NCBI RefSeq assembly: GCF_030813715.1
Contig: NZ_JAUSUZ010000001.1
Location: 496,001 to 560,000, forward strand
DNA length: 64,000 nt
Direction: 5' to 3'
DNA from: Catenuloplanes indicus
GTDB taxonomy: Bacteria; Actinomycetota; Actinomycetes; Mycobacteriales; Micromonosporaceae
Position 1 is the first letter of the stretch. Each line of letters starts with the position of its first letter. A program made the position numbers and the translations under genes. Shown one piece after another: positions 20,301-30,213 of the stretch. Under the pieces are notes generated by a model. That model searched no databases. It was given only the letters and a program-made list of their open reading frames with translations, and had not been told where the DNA came from.

Positions 20301-22972
20301 ACCTGGTGGTCGACCCGGCCGGCGAACTCGGTGACGCCGTCCGGGCGTAGCCGGCCGAGGTCGCCGGTGCGGTACAGGCGCGCGCCGGGCGGGCCGAACG
20401 GGTCGGGCAGGAACGCGCGGGCGGTCAGGTCGGGGCGGCGGGCGTACCCGCGGGCCAGGCCGGCGCCGCCGATGTAGATCTCGCCGATCACGCCGGGCGG
20501 CACCGGGTTGAGCCACCGGTCGAGCACGTACATGGTGGTGTTGACGATCGGGGTGCCGAGCGGGACCAGCTCGCCGCGCTCGGTGCCGGTGACCGGATAG
20601 CCGGAGTTGCCGACGGTGATCTCGGTCGGGCCGTACTCGGCGGCGAGCCGGGTGCCGTGCTCGCCGGCCGCGGCCCGCCACCGCTCGGCCAGCCGCCAGG
20701 TGAACGCGTCACCGGCCGCGACGACCAGCCCGGCCAGGCCGGCGATCTGCGCGTCCGGCAGCTCGGTGAGCAGGTCGAGGTGGCCGGGCGTGAGCTTGAC
20801 GAAGCTGAACGGGCCGCGCCGGGCCAGTTCGTCCGCGAGGTCGGCGGCGGGCAGCCCGTCGGGCAGCAGGTGCACCGGGCGGCCGAGCATCAGCGGGGTG
20901 TACAGGTCCGGGACGCCGAGGTCGAACGTGATCGGCGAGAACAGCGGTGCACCGCCGGGCGCGGTGGCGTACGCGCCGGCCGTCCAGTGCTGGTAGTTCG
21001 CCAGTCCACGGTGGGTGACCTGCACGCCCTTGGGCCGGCCGGTCGAACCGGAGGTGTAGATGACGTAGGCGAGCGTGTCCTGGTCCACCGGCGCGGGCGG
21101 GTGCGCGAGGCCGGCGGCCGGCAGCTCGTCGATCAGCAGCAGCGGCGGGTGGCCGTCCGGGAGCCGGGCGGCCAGCGCCCGGTCGGTGACCACGACCCGC
21201 GCGTCCGCGTCGCCGAGCACGTATCCGGTGCGGTCCGCGGGCGATTCCGGGTCCAGCGGCACGTAGGCGCCACCGGCCCGCCAGACGCCCAGCAGCGCGC
21301 CGACCAGCTCCGGGGAGCGTTCCAGCAGCACGCCGACGACGGACTCGGTGCCGATCCCGGCCGCGCGCAACGCGGCCGCGACCCGGTCGGCGTAGGCGCC
21401 GAGCTCGCCGAACGTCCAGTCGGCACGGTCGGACCGGATCGCGGTCGCGTCCGGGACCTCGGCGACCCGCTCGAAGATCGTCTCGGGGAGCGCGCGGTCC
21501 GGCAGCCGGCCGGCGGTGTCGTTCCACTCGGCCACGATCCGGTGGCGTTCCCGCGGCGTGAGCAGGTCCACGTCGCGCAGCGGGGTGGACGGCGCGGCGG
21601 TGACCGTCTCCAGCAGGCGCACGTAGTGGCCGGCCATCCGGTGCGCGGTCGCCGCGTCGAACAGGCCGGTGGCGTACTCGAGGTGGCCGGTCATGGTGCC
21701 GTCGGCGCGTTCCTCGATCTGGAGCGTGAGGTCGAAGCGCGCGGTGCGCCGCTCGCCGGTCACCGCGCCGACGGTCACGCCGGGCAGCGCGAACCCGTCG
21801 CCGCGGGTCTCCACGAGATCGAAGACGACCTGGAACAGCGGCGTACGGGACAGGTCCCGCTCCGGTGCGAGCGCGTCGACGAGCCGGGCGAACGGGGTGG
21901 CCTGGTGGTCGAACGCGTCCAGCACCATGCCGCGGGTCCGGTCGAGCAGCTCCGCGAACGTGGTCGTGCCGGTCCAGCGGTTGCGCAGCACGAGGCTGTT
22001 GATCCCGTACCCGGCCAGGCGCTCCAGCCCGGGGCGGCCGCGCAGCGACACGGCGGTGCCGACCGCGACGTCCTCGGTGCCGCCGTACCGGCCGAGCAGC
22101 ACGTGCAGCGCGGCCAGCAGCGTCATGAACGGGGTGGCCTCGTGCCGGCGGGCCAGGTCCCGGACCGCCTCGGCGAGCGGCGCCGGGATCGGGAACGACA
22201 GGCTCGCGCCCGCGGAGTCACGGACGGCCGGGCGCGGACGGTCGGTGGGCAGCTCCAGCGGCGGCAGACCGGCCAGCCGCGCCCGCCAGTGCTCCAGGTC
22301 GTGGCCGGCCGGCCGGGCGCGTTCCCAGGCGGCGTAGTCGGCGTACTGGACCGGCAGTTCCGGCAGCGCGGGCGCGACACCGACGGTCGCGGCGCGGTAC
22401 AGCTCGGCCAGGTCCTCCAGCAGGATCCGGGTGGACCAGGCGTCGCAGGCGATGTGGTGCAGCGCCAGCACCAGCACCACGTCGTCGGCGGCGAGCCGGA
22501 GCAGGGTGAGCCGGGCCGGCCACTCCCGCTCCAGGTCGAACGGTGTGGCGGCCAGCGCGGCCGCGCGCGCCTCGGCCTCGGCCTCGGACGCGTCGGTCAT
22601 CTCCTCGACGGTCACCGCGGCGGCGTCGGCCGCGTCGACGACCTGCCACGGCTCGCCGTCGGCCAGCACGTACCGGGTGCGCAGGATCTCGTGCCGGTGC
22701 ACCAGTCCGGACCAGGCGTGCCGCAGCGCCGTCAGGTCGACGGCGCCGTGCAGTCGCAGCACCAGCGGGACCAGGTATTCGGCGCTGTCCGGGGCGAGGC
22801 GGTGCAGGAACCACATCTGGCGCTGGCCGGAGGAGAGCGGCAGCGGGGCGGTCCGGTCCGCGCGCGGGATGTCGGTGCGCGCGCCGCCGCCCGCGCGGCC
22901 GGCGAGCCGGCGCCGGAGCAGCTCGGCGCGGGCCTCGCCGTGGCCGGCCGGTGAGGTGCTGGTGTCGGTCAT
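11306..22972 (-). CDS. NRPS-1: C-A-T-C-A-T-C-A-T-E(decayed)-PBP-type thioesterase
   Basis: 3888 residues, three modules. C1 is about residues 40-470 with HHIACDAWS near 172. A1 spans 490-980 and T1 has GGDSIK near 1027. C2 is 1065-1500 with CHPILEGWS near 1236, A2 1515-2000, T2 with GGHS near 2047. C3 is 2095-2525 with AHAITEGWS near 2256, A3 2540-3040, T3 with GGHS near 3086. Residues 3128-3530 look like an epimerisation domain ([21 protein letters not shown]) but the HHxxxDG motif reads ADALLVDE. Residues 3537-3888 form a serine beta-lactamase/PBP-type domain (SISK near 3595, HGGEP near 3823), which resembles the SurE-type release enzymes. All three A pockets read about DLPKVAEVGK by eye (Asn/Asp-like). 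The start overlaps the NRPS-2 stop as ATGA, so the two are translationally coupled. The terminal release domain makes this the last synthetase of the line. Confidence 0.93.
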   Translation of the reverse strand: MTDTSTSPAGHGEARAELLRRRLAGRAGGGARTDIPRADRTAPLPLSSGQRQMWFLHRLAPDSAEYLVPLVLRLHGAVDLTALRHAWSGLVHRHEILRTRYVLADGEPWQVVDAADAAAVTVEEMTDASEAEAEARAAALAATPFDLEREWPARLTLLRLAADDVVLVLALHHIACDAWSTRILLEDLAELYRAATVGVAPALPELPVQYADYAAWERARPAGHDLEHWRARLAGLPPLELPTDRPRPAVRDSAGASLSFPIPAPLAEAVRDLARRHEATPFMTLLAALHVLLGRYGGTEDVAVGTAVSLRGRPGLERLAGYGINSLVLRNRWTGTTTFAELLDRTRGMVLDAFDHQATPFARLVDALAPERDLSRTPLFQVVFDLVETRGDGFALPGVTVGAVTGERRTARFDLTLQIEERADGTMTGHLEYATGLFDAATAHRMAGHYVRLLETVTAAPSTPLRDVDLLTPRERHRIVAEWNDTAGRLPDRALPETIFERVAEVPDATAIRSDRADWTFGELGAYADRVAAALRAAGIGTESVVGVLLERSPELVGALLGVWRAGGAYVPLDPESPADRTGYVLGDADARVVVTDRALAARLPDGHPPLLLIDELPAAGLAHPPAPVDQDTLAYVIYTSGSTGRPKGVQVTHRGLANYQHWTAGAYATAPGGAPLFSPITFDLGVPDLYTPLMLGRPVHLLPDGLPAADLADELARRGPFSFVKLTPGHLDLLTELPDAQIAGLAGLVVAAGDAFTWRLAERWRAAAGEHGTRLAAEYGPTEITVGNSGYPVTGTERGELVPLGTPIVNTTMYVLDRWLNPVPPGVIGEIYIGGAGLARGYARRPDLTARAFLPDPFGPPGARLYRTGDLGRLRPDGVTEFAGRVDHQVKIRGHRIELGEIETVLAGHPAVQEAVAAVHAGELVGYVVPAEGHAVPHATELAVFCRATLPDYMVPAAFVTLAAIPLTGNGKVDRRLLPAPEREDTGVDTAFVGPRTAVEERVAAAWAQVLGLERVGVHDSFFDVGGDSIKAVAMVGELRAAGLDVAVRDVFEYRTVAELCEFATGRAAPSTPVVPVAPFAMAGDEDRARLPRGVVDAYPLSQVQLGMLVEMLADDGVNKYHNTTSFRIRDDAPFSADALRAAAALVTERHEVLRTSFDLETYTTPLQLVHGTAEVPIGVQDLSHLDEQEIERELHEFTRRDRARLFDLRRPPMLRLFAHLCDDKTWWLSVTECHPILEGWSHHSLLMELLDAYRAIRSGQAPAPAGQAAVRYADFIAAEVELLDRGDHRDYWQEIVDGYPGFAMPAGWGDTGTENRKHQFVIPFHDLEPGLRALAARARASLKSVLLAAHFKVLSQLTPEERFCAGLVCNARPEVVGADRVYGMYLNTLPFAFDRPAGSWLELVRDVFDREVQLWPHRFFPMPVIQREMADERLVQVSFSYQDFHQVDTELIDYLASIDDSPTEFPLSVSTRVGYVIVTTSTGVVSRANAARLQQMYRGVLESMAADPLADAARTYLPSGEDALVLGDASPPMPAVVAVPELVAAQDPAALAVECGEVRWTFGDLRARADRLAGVLAGHGVGCESVVAVVMDRSAELIGALYGVWRSGGAYLPLDPMIPVDRLRTVLADAGVRVVVTQESLRDRIPAGHEVVCADAELPESGFAPRPVDLDSLAYVIYTSGSTGRPKGVLVSHRGVANHIAWAVERLAGSGSGGGALFSSVAFDLPVPNVWAPLAAGQRLAVAPAGVGLDTLGPWLLEHGPFSFLKLTPGYLRVLTDQGAVPRAGAMVVAGEALPVELAREGLINEYGPTEASVGSSIFEIGAVEPGPVPIGRALPGMALYVLDPRMRPVPYGVVGELFVGGVGVARGYLGRPGLTAQRFVPDPFGTGRLYRTGDLVRRRGDGQIEFLGRVDDQVKVRGYRVELGEVRAALVAHERVTDAYVLPVGDGADIRLVAYVVGVGGEEILGHLRTRLPDYMVPAQLIAVDALPLNRNGKVDRTALPDPDLTADRYEAPRTVTEQRIADVWAQVLGLERVGRDDSFFDVGGHSIRAVMLVGALRTAGFDIGVRDVFEHRTVAALCELVTGRPAPAAAAVPVAPFALIGAADRALLPDGLTDAYPLSQVQLGMLVEMLADTRRRPYHNVASFRIRDDGPFSADALRAAADLVTARHEMLRTSFDLDTCSVPMQLVHASARIPLTVTDLREVDATEVEQRLRAHRAAERADVFTPGDVPMLRMAVHRDADDAWWLSLTVAHAITEGWSHRTLMMELLDAYREFRDGRPPAPEAPPSIRYADFVAAELASIDGDGDRAYWQDVIDRYPRFTLPPAWADLEPEPAPFRAGVPLTDLEAGLRALAARARASLKSVLLAAHFTVLSQLTPDERFCAGLVTSARPEAVGADRVYGMYLNTLPFAFDRPAGTWLDVVRSVFDREVELWPHRAFPMPVIQREMAGDRLLDVRFSYQDFDQVDTERVDVDASLGEGATEFPLAVAAVGGYLVLTTNTGVLSRANAERLVQMYRSVLEAMAADPLGDASGAHLPAGETGLVLGDVSPAPSVLVAVPELVAAQDPAALAVECGEVRWTFGDLRARADRLAGVLAGHGVGCESVVAVVMDRSAELIGALYGVWRSGGAYLPLDPMIPVDRLRTVLADAGVRVVVTQESLRDRIPAGHEVVCADAELPESGFVPRPVDLDSLAYVIYTSGSTGRPKGVLVSHRGVANHIAWAVERLAGSGSGGGALFSSVAFDLPVPNVWAPLAAGQRLAVAPAGVGLDTLGPWLLEHGPFSFLKLTPGYLRVLTEQMNSTQAGTLAAAMVVAGEVLPPELASLARQATGPGRLINEYGPTEASVGSSIFEIGAVGPGPVPIGRALPGMALYVLNSRLRPVPLGVAGELFVGGVGVARGYLGRPDLTAQRFVPDPFGGGRLYRTGDLVRRRGDGQIEFLGRVDDQVKVRGYRVELGEVRAALVAHERVTDAFVLPVGEGADIRLVAYVVGESGDAVSEHLRERLPDYMVPAQLIAVDALPLNRNGKVDRTALPDPDLRALRSTHAYVAPATRTEQILAGIWTDVLGVARVGTQDRFFDLGGHSLLMIKVLAEARKHGLSIAIWRMYQQETLAELARSVDEDQLAAARQVPLTAEQRRLRAAAGHHRAVLPLGPAADGEILTRVWETVLTRHTAVWLRPAADADHAVLPDPRPQTVAPTPIDVAQLSAADQEAAVAQAADRIAADLEAAPGQAIRGLLVRHGDASARLLLIADALLVDEPSLLVVADELATGYALATAGEPVELPTAPDWCAWADAHAARAGGDDVTARAHLWLHRPPVPALPVDGAGEPGDEVVTVALDAGLTRALTARSAQDGWTVEEALLATLAAVLTGWTGGDRALIDVAGDLRPAGGGVGQFGDLTPVAMWIPPRATGTALVRAVRDQLRPMRGDGAYGLLRHAPDPEIAEALAAQPPAEVRFSHTPPAGTRALVRSSSAPRTHALDVRAASGAGQLYLRWSFDPARHDEATVRRLAHRHLELLTGLTSTGRAAPAVHRRTHHLDLGTLLSTMESARVPGVSIAILRDGEIADVHCAGVRSADGSDPVTPETVFQAGSISKHVTALGTLRLVRDGVLALDTDVNDYLTSWRVPTPGVTVRHLLGNVAGLAVTPHKGYQRGAPVADLLDLLNGTGTITTPPVRVELTPGTTFRRSNVHWSVLQQLLTDVTGRRFPDLMRELVLDPLGMTHSGYEQSWPEEPGREVAVGHDQYGVPMPGGWRVRLEVAAAGLWSTATDLARLAPQVRRAYLGRPSLLLTPELAAQQLTPHPGAFYGLGAIVDDTGADVEFGHGGEPVGYWNMAISRVRAGSGFVALTNGESGKEVVRLLAAAVGRADEDFGRGELAADWAGHE
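14577..15300 (-). repeat. Copy 1 of a 724-bp near-identical intragenic repeat (A3 of NRPS-1)
   Basis: Compared base by base with 17637-18360, I count four differences in 724 positions, at a constant offset of 3060. It covers the N-terminal half of adenylation domain A3, including the ATP-binding and A4 pocket region. Identity drops sharply on both sides. This points to recent duplication or gene conversion between A2 and A3. Confidence 0.9.
17637..18360 (-). repeat. Copy 2 of the 724-bp intragenic repeat (A2 of NRPS-1)
   Basis: This is the partner of 14577-15300 and lies in the same orientation, in the N-terminal half of adenylation domain A2. NRPS-2's second A domain (about 23.95-24.7 kb) carries a clearly more diverged version of the same segment. 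The exchange between A2 and A3 therefore looks younger than the family as a whole. Confidence 0.9.
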
Positions 22973-25900
22973 GCCAGGTGCTCCTTCGAGGATGCGGCTT
23001 CGGCCAGCACGTCCGCGTCGGACAGCGCGGCTACGTCGGCGGTGATCCGCTCCACCAGCGCGGCGGCGAGCTGCGCCACCGTGGGGTGCTCGAACACCAT
23101 CCGGATGGGTACGTCCACGGCGAACTCGTCCTGCAACCGGGAGATGAGCCGGATCGCCAGGATGGAGTTGCCGCCGACCTGGAAGAAGTCGTCGTTGCGG
23201 CCGGCCCGGGGCCGGCCGGGCAGCAGGTCGGCCCAGATCTCGGCGATCCGCTGCTCGGTGACGGTCTCCGGGGTCTCGTACCGGCCGGGGTCGGTCAGGC
23301 CGGGGTCGGGCAGCGCGGTCCGGTCGACCTTGCCGTTGCGGTTGAGCGGCAGCGCGTCGAGCGCGACGAGCTGCGCCGGGACCATGTAGTCGGGCAGGAG
23401 TGCGCGGACGTGCGCGAGCACCTCGTCATCGGCGGCGCCGACGACGTAGCCGATCAGCCGGATGTCGGTGCCCTCACCGACCGGGAGCACGAACGCGTCG
23501 GACACCCGCTCGTCGGCGACCAGCGCGGCCCGGATCTCGCCCAGCTCGACCCGGTAGCCGCGGACCTTCACCTGGTCGTCGACGCGGCCGAGGAACTCGA
23601 TCTGACCGTCGGGGCGGCGGCGCACCAGGTCACCGGTGCGGTAGAGACGACCGCTGCCGAACGGATTCGGGACGAACCGCTGGGCGGTCAGGTCGGGGCG
23701 GCCCAGGTAGCCACGGGCGACGCCGACACCACCGACGAACAGCTCACCGACCACGCCGCACGGGACCGGGTGCATGTGCGGGTCGAGGACGTAGAGGGCC
23801 ATGCCGGGCAGGGCGCGGCCGATCGGGACCGGGCCGTGCCCACCGGCGACGATCTCGAAGATCGACGAGCCGACGGACGCCTCGGTCGGGCCGTACTCGT
23901 TGATCAGCCCTTCCCGGGCCAGGTCCGACGGCAGTACCTCGCCGGCGACCACCATCGCGCCCGCTGGTGGGACGGCGTCCTGGTCGGTGAGGACCCGCAG
24001 GTAGCCGGGGGTGAGCTTGAGGAAGCTGAACGGGCCGTTGTCCAGCAGCCAGGGGCCGAGGGTGTCGAGTTCGATCTCGGCCGGGGCGACCGCGAGACGC
24101 TGACCGGCGGCCAGCGGTGCCCACACGTTCGGGACCGGCAGATCGAACGCCACCGACGAGAACAACGCACCACCACCGGTGCCCGCACCCGCCAACCGCT
24201 CGACCGCCCAGGCGATGTGGTTCCCCACACCCCGATGCGACACCAGCACACCCTTGGGCCGGCCCGTCGAACCCGACGTGTAGATGACGTAGGCCAGCGA
24301 GTCCAGGTCGACCGGGACGGGCACGAAAACACCGTCCGGCAAGTCGGCGTCGGCGCAGACCACCTCTAAACCGGCCGGGATCCGCTCACGCAAGGACTTC
24401 TGCGTGACCACCACCCGTACCCCGGCATCGGCCAGCACGGTCCGCAGACGGTCGGCCGGGGTCGCCGGATCAAGCGGCAGATAGGCGCCACCGGACCGCC
24501 ACACACCGTAGAGCGCACCGATCAACTCGGCCGACCGGTCCATCACCACCGCCACCACCGACTCGGCGGCCACGCCGAGTCCGGACAGGACAGTGGCGAG
24601 CCGGTCGGCACGCTGCTGAAGATCGCCGAACGTCCAGCGGGTCGCTCCGCACTCGACCGCGAGCGCGGCCGGGTCCCGCGCGGCGACCAGGTCCGGAACC
24701 GCGACCACGGACGGCAGGGCCGGGGACACGTCGCCGAGGGCCGGTGCGCGCTCCAGCCCGGGCAGCAGGTCCAGGGCGGACAGCGGGGTGGCCGGGGCGG
24801 CGACGGCGGATTCCAGCAGGCGCAGGAAGTGGCGGGCCAGGGCGGCGATCGTGGACTCGTCGAACAGCGTGGTGGCGTACTCGAGGACCGCGGCCATCGC
24901 GCCGTCCGGGCGCCGCCGGACGAAGAGCGTCAGGTCGGTCTTGGCGATCCGCCACGAGCGCTGGAACAGCGTCAGCTCGTCGGTGTCCGCGCCGCCGCGG
25001 GTCAGCGACGCGTCGTGCAGGTCGAACGCCACCTGGTAGAGCGGGGTGCGGGACAGGTCGCGGCGGGGCGCGAGCTCGTCGACGAGCCGCTCGAACGGCA
25101 CACCCTGGTGGGCGAACGCGGCGCGGGCGGTGTCGCGGACCCGGTCGAGCGCGTCGCCGAACGCGGGGTCGCCGGTCAGGTCGCAGCGCAGCACCAGGGA
25201 GTTGAGGAAGAAGCCGACCGTGCCCTCGATCTCGGGGCGTACCCGGCCGGCGACCGGGCTGCCGATCGCGACGTCCCACTCGCCGCTGTGCCGGGCCAGC
25301 AGCGTGGCGAACGCGGTCAGCAGCGTCATGAAGTCGGTCGCACCGTGCGCGCGGCCGAGCCCGGTCAGCGCCGTGACCAGCGGCTCCGGGATCAGGAACG
25401 GCAGTACCGCGCCGGCCGGGTCGCGCTCGGCCGGGCGGGGGTGGTCGGTGCGCAGCGGCAGCGGGCGCAGGCCGTCGAGCCGGGCACGCCAGAAGCCGAG
25501 GTCCTCGGCCAGGCCGTCGGTCAGGCGCTCGTGCTGCCAGCGGGCGTAGTCGGCGTACTGGAGCGGCACCTCGGGCAGCGTGCCGCCGGGGGTGCAGAGG
25601 ATCAGCAGTTCGCGTTCCAGGATGCCGGCGGACCAGCCGTCGCAGGCGATGTGGTGCAGGGTGAGCAGCAGCAGGTCGTCCTCGCCGGCCCGGCGGATCA
25701 GCCGGGCCCGCCACACCGGGCCGGTGGCCAGGTCGAAACCGTCGGCGAACGCGGCGCGCAGCGTGGCCGGCAGCTCGTCCGGCTTCTCCTCCGACTCCGG
25801 CAGCGCGACCGGCGCGAGCGCGGTGACCGGGTCGACGACCTGGACCGGCTCGCCGTTGACCACCGGGTACCGGGTGCGCAGGATCTCGTGCCGGGCGACC

Positions 25901-27801
25901 AGCGCGGCCAGCGCATCACGGACGGTGCCGGTGGCGGTGCCGGGCGGCAGCCGGACCAGCAGCGGGGCGAGCCACTCCGGGCTGCCGGGGCGCATCCGGT
26001 CGAGGAACCACAGGCGGCGCTGGCCGGAGGACAGCGGCCCGGGGCCGGAACGGGTGGCCGGGCGGATCACGTCCGGGTCGGGGGTGGCCGCCTCCAGCAG
26101 GCGGGCCTGCTGCTCCACGGTGACGGCGTCGAAGAGGCCGCGTAGCTGCACGTCGCCGCCGGACGCGGTGCGCAGCCGGTTGGCCAGCCGGGTCAGGTGC
26201 AGGGAGGAGCCGCCGAGCGCGAAGAAGTCGTCGTGCACGCCGACGTGGTCGACGCCGAGCAGCCGCTGCCAGATCTCGGCCACGGTGCGCTCGGCCGGGG
26301 TGCGCGGGGCCACCCGGGCCGGGGCGTCGTCGCCGGTGACCGGGGGCAGCGCGGCGCGGTCGACCTTGCCGCTGGCGTTGAGCGGCAGACTGTCCGCGGC
26401 GCGGAAGACGACCGGGACGTAGGCCTCGGGCAGCCGGCGGCGCAGCGCGTCCCGCAGCGCGGTCTCGTCGACCGGCGCGGCGGTGAGCAGGTGGGCGCCC
26501 AGGCGGGTGGAGCCGTCCGGCGCGGTGAACGGCACCACGACCGCGCCCCGGATCCCGGGCTGGGCGCTGAGCGCGGCCTCGACCTCGCCCGGCTCGATCC
26601 GTACCCCGTTGATCTTCACTTGGGTGTCGCGGCGGCCGAGGTAGTGCAGCAGCCCGTCGGACTGCCAGCGGACCAGGTCGCCGGTGCGGTAGAGCCGGGA
26701 GCCGGGCGGCCCGAACGGGTCGGGTACGAAGCGGGCGGCGGTCAGGCCGGGGCGGCCGAGGTAGCCGCGGCCGACGCCGGGACCGCCGACGAACAGCTCG
26801 CCCGGCACGCCGACCGGTGCGGGATCGCCGTCCTCGTCGAGGACGAGCGCGCGCATGCCGTCCAGCGGGCGGCCGATCGGGACCGGGCCGGAGACCGCCC
26901 GTGGGTCGACCCGGTGTGCGGTCACGTCGATGGCGCACTCGGTCGGACCGTACGTGTTCCACACCTCGACGTCGCGGCGGGCCAGCAGCCGCTGCACGAG
27001 TTCGAAGTGCAGCGGCTCGCCGGCGGAGAACAGCAGCCGCAGCCGGTCGCAGCGGTCCCAGCCGGGCGCCTCGACCAGCTCGCGCAGCACCGACGGCACG
27101 ACCTGGAGCACCGTGACGCCGTGCGCGGCGACCGCGGCCAGCATGCGCGCCGGGTCGCGTTCCGCGCCGTCCGGGGCGAGCACCACCGCGCCGCCGCTGA
27201 CCAGCGGCGCGAACAGCTCCCAGACGGAGGCGTCGAAGCCCAGCGAGGTCTTCTGCAGCACCCGGTCACCGGCGCCGAGGCCGTGCCGGCGGACCGTCCA
27301 CATCACCCGGTTGGCGATGCCCTCGTGCGTGACGACGACGCCCTTGGGACGGCCGGTCGAGCCGGAGGTGAAGATGACGTAGGCCGCGTCCGCGCCGGTG
27401 ACCGCGGCGGTGGCCGGCCCGGCCGGGCCGGCCGCGTCCGGGCCGGCCACCGTCAGGCCGGACGCCCCGGCCGGTGCGGGCCGGTCGCTGACCAGCAGGC
27501 GCACACCGGCGTCGGCGAGCATCCAGGCCTGGCGCTCCTCCGGTTGCAGCCGGTCCAGCGGCAGGTAGGCGGCCCCGGCCTTCCAGATCGCCAGCAGCGC
27601 CACGACCAGGCCGGGCGTGCGCGGCAGGCGCACACCGACCGGCCGGTCCGGGCCGGCGCCGTGCCGTCGCAGCGCCGCGGCGAGGTCGTCGGATCGCCGG
27701 TCCAGCTCGGCGTAGGTCAGCGTCCGGTCGCCGCTGATCACGGCGGTGGCGGACGGGGTCTCGGACGCCTGAGCCGAAACGCGCTCGTGCAGCAAGGTCA
27801 T
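22969..27801 (-). CDS. NRPS-2: A-T-C-A-T
   Basis: 1610 residues from the ATG at 27801, preceded by CAGGAG; the open frame upstream of this does not look like protein. A1 is about residues 1-500 with [11 protein letters not shown] near 142 and a pocket reading roughly DAWQFATIDK, nearest by eye to Gln-type codes. T1 has GGSS near 528. C is about 590-1015 with the canonical HHIACDGWS near 717. A2 is 1040-1500 with a DLPKVAEVGK-like pocket, and T2 has GGNS near 1540. There is no N-terminal condensation domain and no release domain. It therefore either starts the peptide or is fed by the free condensation protein at 31.2-32.5 kb, and it passes its product on, presumably to NRPS-1, which is encoded immediately downstream. 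Confidence 0.92.
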   Translation of the reverse strand: MTLLHERVSAQASETPSATAVISGDRTLTYAELDRRSDDLAAALRRHGAGPDRPVGVRLPRTPGLVVALLAIWKAGAAYLPLDRLQPEERQAWMLADAGVRLLVSDRPAPAGASGLTVAGPDAAGPAGPATAAVTGADAAYVIFTSGSTGRPKGVVVTHEGIANRVMWTVRRHGLGAGDRVLQKTSLGFDASVWELFAPLVSGGAVVLAPDGAERDPARMLAAVAAHGVTVLQVVPSVLRELVEAPGWDRCDRLRLLFSAGEPLHFELVQRLLARRDVEVWNTYGPTECAIDVTAHRVDPRAVSGPVPIGRPLDGMRALVLDEDGDPAPVGVPGELFVGGPGVGRGYLGRPGLTAARFVPDPFGPPGSRLYRTGDLVRWQSDGLLHYLGRRDTQVKINGVRIEPGEVEAALSAQPGIRGAVVVPFTAPDGSTRLGAHLLTAAPVDETALRDALRRRLPEAYVPVVFRAADSLPLNASGKVDRAALPPVTGDDAPARVAPRTPAERTVAEIWQRLLGVDHVGVHDDFFALGGSSLHLTRLANRLRTASGGDVQLRGLFDAVTVEQQARLLEAATPDPDVIRPATRSGPGPLSSGQRRLWFLDRMRPGSPEWLAPLLVRLPPGTATGTVRDALAALVARHEILRTRYPVVNGEPVQVVDPVTALAPVALPESEEKPDELPATLRAAFADGFDLATGPVWRARLIRRAGEDDLLLLTLHHIACDGWSAGILERELLILCTPGGTLPEVPLQYADYARWQHERLTDGLAEDLGFWRARLDGLRPLPLRTDHPRPAERDPAGAVLPFLIPEPLVTALTGLGRAHGATDFMTLLTAFATLLARHSGEWDVAIGSPVAGRVRPEIEGTVGFFLNSLVLRCDLTGDPAFGDALDRVRDTARAAFAHQGVPFERLVDELAPRRDLSRTPLYQVAFDLHDASLTRGGADTDELTLFQRSWRIAKTDLTLFVRRRPDGAMAAVLEYATTLFDESTIAALARHFLRLLESAVAAPATPLSALDLLPGLERAPALGDVSPALPSVVAVPDLVAARDPAALAVECGATRWTFGDLQQRADRLATVLSGLGVAAESVVAVVMDRSAELIGALYGVWRSGGAYLPLDPATPADRLRTVLADAGVRVVVTQKSLRERIPAGLEVVCADADLPDGVFVPVPVDLDSLAYVIYTSGSTGRPKGVLVSHRGVGNHIAWAVERLAGAGTGGGALFSSVAFDLPVPNVWAPLAAGQRLAVAPAEIELDTLGPWLLDNGPFSFLKLTPGYLRVLTDQDAVPPAGAMVVAGEVLPSDLAREGLINEYGPTEASVGSSIFEIVAGGHGPVPIGRALPGMALYVLDPHMHPVPCGVVGELFVGGVGVARGYLGRPDLTAQRFVPNPFGSGRLYRTGDLVRRRPDGQIEFLGRVDDQVKVRGYRVELGEIRAALVADERVSDAFVLPVGEGTDIRLIGYVVGAADDEVLAHVRALLPDYMVPAQLVALDALPLNRNGKVDRTALPDPGLTDPGRYETPETVTEQRIAEIWADLLPGRPRAGRNDDFFQVGGNSILAIRLISRLQDEFAVDVPIRMVFEHPTVAQLAAALVERITADVAALSDADVLAEAASSKEHLA

Positions 27802-27839
27802 CGCGTGCTCCTGTGGGTGTCTCGGCTCGGGCGGTCGTC

Positions 27840-28037
27840 TCAGGCGGCGTCCTGCGCCATCCGGCGGCGCAGGCTCAGCGGGCGCAGGTCCGTCCAGACC
27901 TCGTTGATCCGGGCCAGGCACTCGTCCTCGGTGCCCTCGGTGCCCTCGGCACGCCAGCCGTCGGGCAGGTCCCGGCCGGCCCACCAGATCGAGTACTGCT
28001 CCTCGTCGTTGAGGACCACGCGGTACTGCTCGCTCAT
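27840..28037 (-). CDS. MbtH-like protein
   Basis: 65 residues, the standard size. It contains the family signature: [18 protein letters not shown] followed by [22 protein letters not shown] (compare SxWPxxxxxPxGW ... CLxYIxExWTDMRPLSL). MbtH proteins bind and activate NRPS adenylation domains. It is coupled to the SbnB-like gene by an ATGA overlap and lies 38 bases before NRPS-2, its probable partner. Confidence 0.96.
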   Translation of the reverse strand: MSEQYRVVLNDEEQYSIWWAGRDLPDGWRAEGTEGTEDECLARINEVWTDLRPLSLRRRMAQDAA

Positions 28038-29065
28038 GACTTCTCCTCGGTGTTGTCGGTGTCTCCGGGCAGGAAGCCGGGAACGGTCACGCCGCGGCCG
28101 CCGGCGACCGCGCGGGCGCGGACCAGCTCGGCGACCGCGAGGTCGAGCACGCCCAGGCCGAACGGCGAGAACACCACCACCCGGCCGGGCGCGACGTGCA
28201 CGCTCTTGCGGCCGAGCAGCAGGTCGCCGATGGTGGCGTCGATGAAGTCCCGGTGGCCGAGCAGGCCCTCGCCCAGGTGCAGCGAGGTGGACTCGCGGAC
28301 CGCGTGGTCGACGTCGTCGACGACGTTGTGCTGCCGGACGATGTCCTCGGCCACGATGTCGCGCAGCGACAGGTGCAGCACCAGCGAGCCGGGCGCGCAG
28401 GCGTCCAGCCGCAGGTGCGGGGTGGTGGCCGTGGTCGCGACCGACACCAGCGGGTGCGCGGCCAGCACGGCCTCCGGGGTGGGCGCGACGGTCAGCCGGG
28501 TGCCCGGCGCGACGAGCGGCGCGGCGCGGCGCAGGAACGCCTCGGCGCGGGCCGGGTCGACGTCGAAGACGGTGAGCGCGCCGCAAACCGGCGCGACCGC
28601 GGCCAGGTAGCGCAGCACCTCGAAATTGATGACGCCGCAGCCGATCAGGCCGGTGCCGTCGCCGTCCGGTGCGCGGCCCAGCGTGCGGGCGGCCAGGGCG
28701 GCGCTCGCGGCGGTGCGCCCGGCGGAGATCAGCGACGCCTCCAGCAGCGTGTGCGGGCGCCCGGTGCGCATCGAGTTGAGCACCACGACGGCGCTGGCGC
28801 GGGGCAGGCCGGCCGCGAGGTTGCCGGGGAACGAGGCGATCCACTTGATGCCGGCGTACCCGGAGTCCCCGTCGTCGCCGGACAGGTGGGCGGGCAGCCC
28901 GATGATCCGCTCGCCGCGGGTGCCGGGCAGCCGCAGGAACGACGAGTGCGGCAGCGTGCTGCGGCCCTCCGCGTGCCACCGGTAGGCACGGTCGACCGCG
29001 TCGATGACCTCGGTCTCCCGGCCGGCGAGCAGTTCCCGGACCTCGTCGTACGAGACGATCAGCAT
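28034..29065 (-). CDS. sbnB: SbnB-like dehydrogenase (2,3-diaminopropionate synthesis)
   Basis: 343 residues of the ornithine cyclodeaminase/mu-crystallin family, started at the ATG at 29065 (GGGAG upstream); an earlier in-frame start at 29095 is less likely. It has the LIVSYDEV start, [11 protein letters not shown] and a Rossmann loop GLIGCGVIN near residue 140. In staphyloferrin B synthesis SbnB oxidatively cleaves the SbnA product to give L-2,3-diaminopropionate and 2-oxoglutarate. The assignment over plain ornithine cyclodeaminase rests on the adjacent, overlapping SbnA-like gene and the NRPS context. Confidence 0.88.
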   Translation of the reverse strand: MLIVSYDEVRELLAGRETEVIDAVDRAYRWHAEGRSTLPHSSFLRLPGTRGERIIGLPAHLSGDDGDSGYAGIKWIASFPGNLAAGLPRASAVVVLNSMRTGRPHTLLEASLISAGRTAASAALAARTLGRAPDGDGTGLIGCGVINFEVLRYLAAVAPVCGALTVFDVDPARAEAFLRRAAPLVAPGTRLTVAPTPEAVLAAHPLVSVATTATTPHLRLDACAPGSLVLHLSLRDIVAEDIVRQHNVVDDVDHAVRESTSLHLGEGLLGHRDFIDATIGDLLLGRKSVHVAPGRVVVFSPFGLGVLDLAVAELVRARAVAGGRGVTVPGFLPGDTDNTEEKS

Positions 29066-30063
29066 GTCGTCGCTCCCGCCATGGTGTCCTTCCACAGGTG
29101 TGAGACCTCACCGAAGTGCCGGTTGATCCACGCGTCGGAGTAGATGGTGTCGAGGTAGCGGTCGCCGCCGTCCGGGAAGACGAGCACGCAGGTGCTCCCG
29201 GCCGGGATATCCGGCAGCATGCGCTCCAGCGCCGAGGCCACCGCCCCGGACGAGCCACCGGCCAGGATCGCCTCCCGGTTGCTCAGCCGCCGGCAGCCGA
29301 CCACCGCCTCCAGGTCGGTCACGTGCACCACCCGCTGCGCGGCGGTCAGGTCCAGCAGCGCCGGCGCGACCGCGGCGCCGTACCCGGGGATCAGGCGCCG
29401 GCCGGGCGGCTGCCCGAACAGGACGCTGCCGCTGGCGTCCACCGCGACCACGGTGGTGTCCATCCCCTGACCGCGCACGTACGCGGCGCAGCCGCCGAGC
29501 GTGCCGCAGGTGCTGGTCGCGCAGAACAGGTAGTCGACCCGGTGGTCGAGCGCCTCGGCGATCTCCCGCATGGTCGTCTCGTGCGCCAGCGGGTTCAGCG
29601 GGTTGGCGTACTGGTCCGGCCAGAACGCGTGCGGTGTCGCCGCGACCAGTTCCCGCACCCGCGCCAGCCGGGCCGGCAGGAACTCGCCGTTCTCGTCCGG
29701 CTCGTCGACCACCTCGACGGTGACCTGGAGTGCCTTGAGGATCGCCAGGTTCTGCGTGGTGGTCTTGGAGTCCACGACGCAGACGAACTTGAGCCCGTGG
29801 TAGCGGCAGATCTGCGCCATGCCGATCGCCAGGTTGCCCGAACTGGACTCGATCACCACGGACAGGCCGGGTTTCAGCGCGCCACTGTCCAGGGCGTGCA
29901 TGAGCATCGTCCGGGCCGACCGGTCCTTGATGCTGCCGCCCGGGTTGAACCTCTCCATCTTCGCGAACACCCGGCCGTCGAAGCCCGGCGCCAGCCGGGT
30001 CAGCTCCACCAGGGGTGTGTCGCCAATGGTCCCGAGAATCCCCTTGCTGGTCCTCGCCCTCAC
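29059..30063 (-). CDS. sbnA: SbnA-like synthase (2,3-diaminopropionate synthesis)
   Basis: 334 residues from a GTG at 30063 with GGAGAG upstream. It is a cysteine synthase-fold PLP enzyme: ILGTIGDTPLVEL, MERFNPGGSIKDRSA with the PLP lysine near residue 43, the SSSGNLAIGM phosphate-binding loop and ATSTCGTLGGCA. SbnA condenses O-phospho-L-serine with glutamate, and SbnB completes formation of L-2,3-diaminopropionate. First gene of the long minus-strand operon. A SARP-type repeat lies 52 bases upstream of the start codon. Confidence 0.9.
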   Translation of the reverse strand: MRARTSKGILGTIGDTPLVELTRLAPGFDGRVFAKMERFNPGGSIKDRSARTMLMHALDSGALKPGLSVVIESSSGNLAIGMAQICRYHGLKFVCVVDSKTTTQNLAILKALQVTVEVVDEPDENGEFLPARLARVRELVAATPHAFWPDQYANPLNPLAHETTMREIAEALDHRVDYLFCATSTCGTLGGCAAYVRGQGMDTTVVAVDASGSVLFGQPPGRRLIPGYGAAVAPALLDLTAAQRVVHVTDLEAVVGCRRLSNREAILAGGSSGAVASALERMLPDIPAGSTCVLVFPDGGDRYLDTIYSDAWINRHFGEVSHLWKDTMAGATTC

Positions 30064-30114
30064 GGACTCTCCTCGCCTCGCACCGATGCTGGAGCGACTG
30101 CATCGTGGGACGGG

Positions 30115-30132
30115 TGCCTATCCGCCTTCTAT
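30115..30132 (-). promoter_or_regulatory. SARP-type direct-repeat box upstream of the sbnA-NRPS operon
   Basis: On the minus strand: ATAGAAG GCGG ATAGGCA, two ATAG heptamers with an 11-base period, the spacing used by SARP regulators. It lies 52 bases before the GTG at 30063. Four more copies with the same geometry precede other operons of the cluster. Confidence 0.75.
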
Positions 30133-30145
30133 AAGCGCCGCGCGG

Positions 30146-30163
30146 ATAGAGGGGTGATAGGCG
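30146..30163 (+). promoter_or_regulatory. SARP-type direct-repeat box upstream of the VioC/AsnO-like gene
   Basis: On the plus strand: ATAGAGG GGTG ATAGGCG, with an 11-base period. It lies 50 bases before the ATG at 30214 and back-to-back with the minus-strand box 13 bases away, giving each divergent transcript its own site. Confidence 0.75.
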
Positions 30164-30213
30164 ACGGCGGGAAGCTGCGTGCGCCCGTCCCTTCGACCGA
30201 AAGCGACTTGACG

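Noticed and set aside
13718-22954. Very long plus-strand frames opposite NRPS-1 (13718-16639, 16826-20350, 20657-22954)
   Set aside because: They are antisense to domains with canonical motifs. They repeat the same low-complexity segments wherever the A domains repeat.
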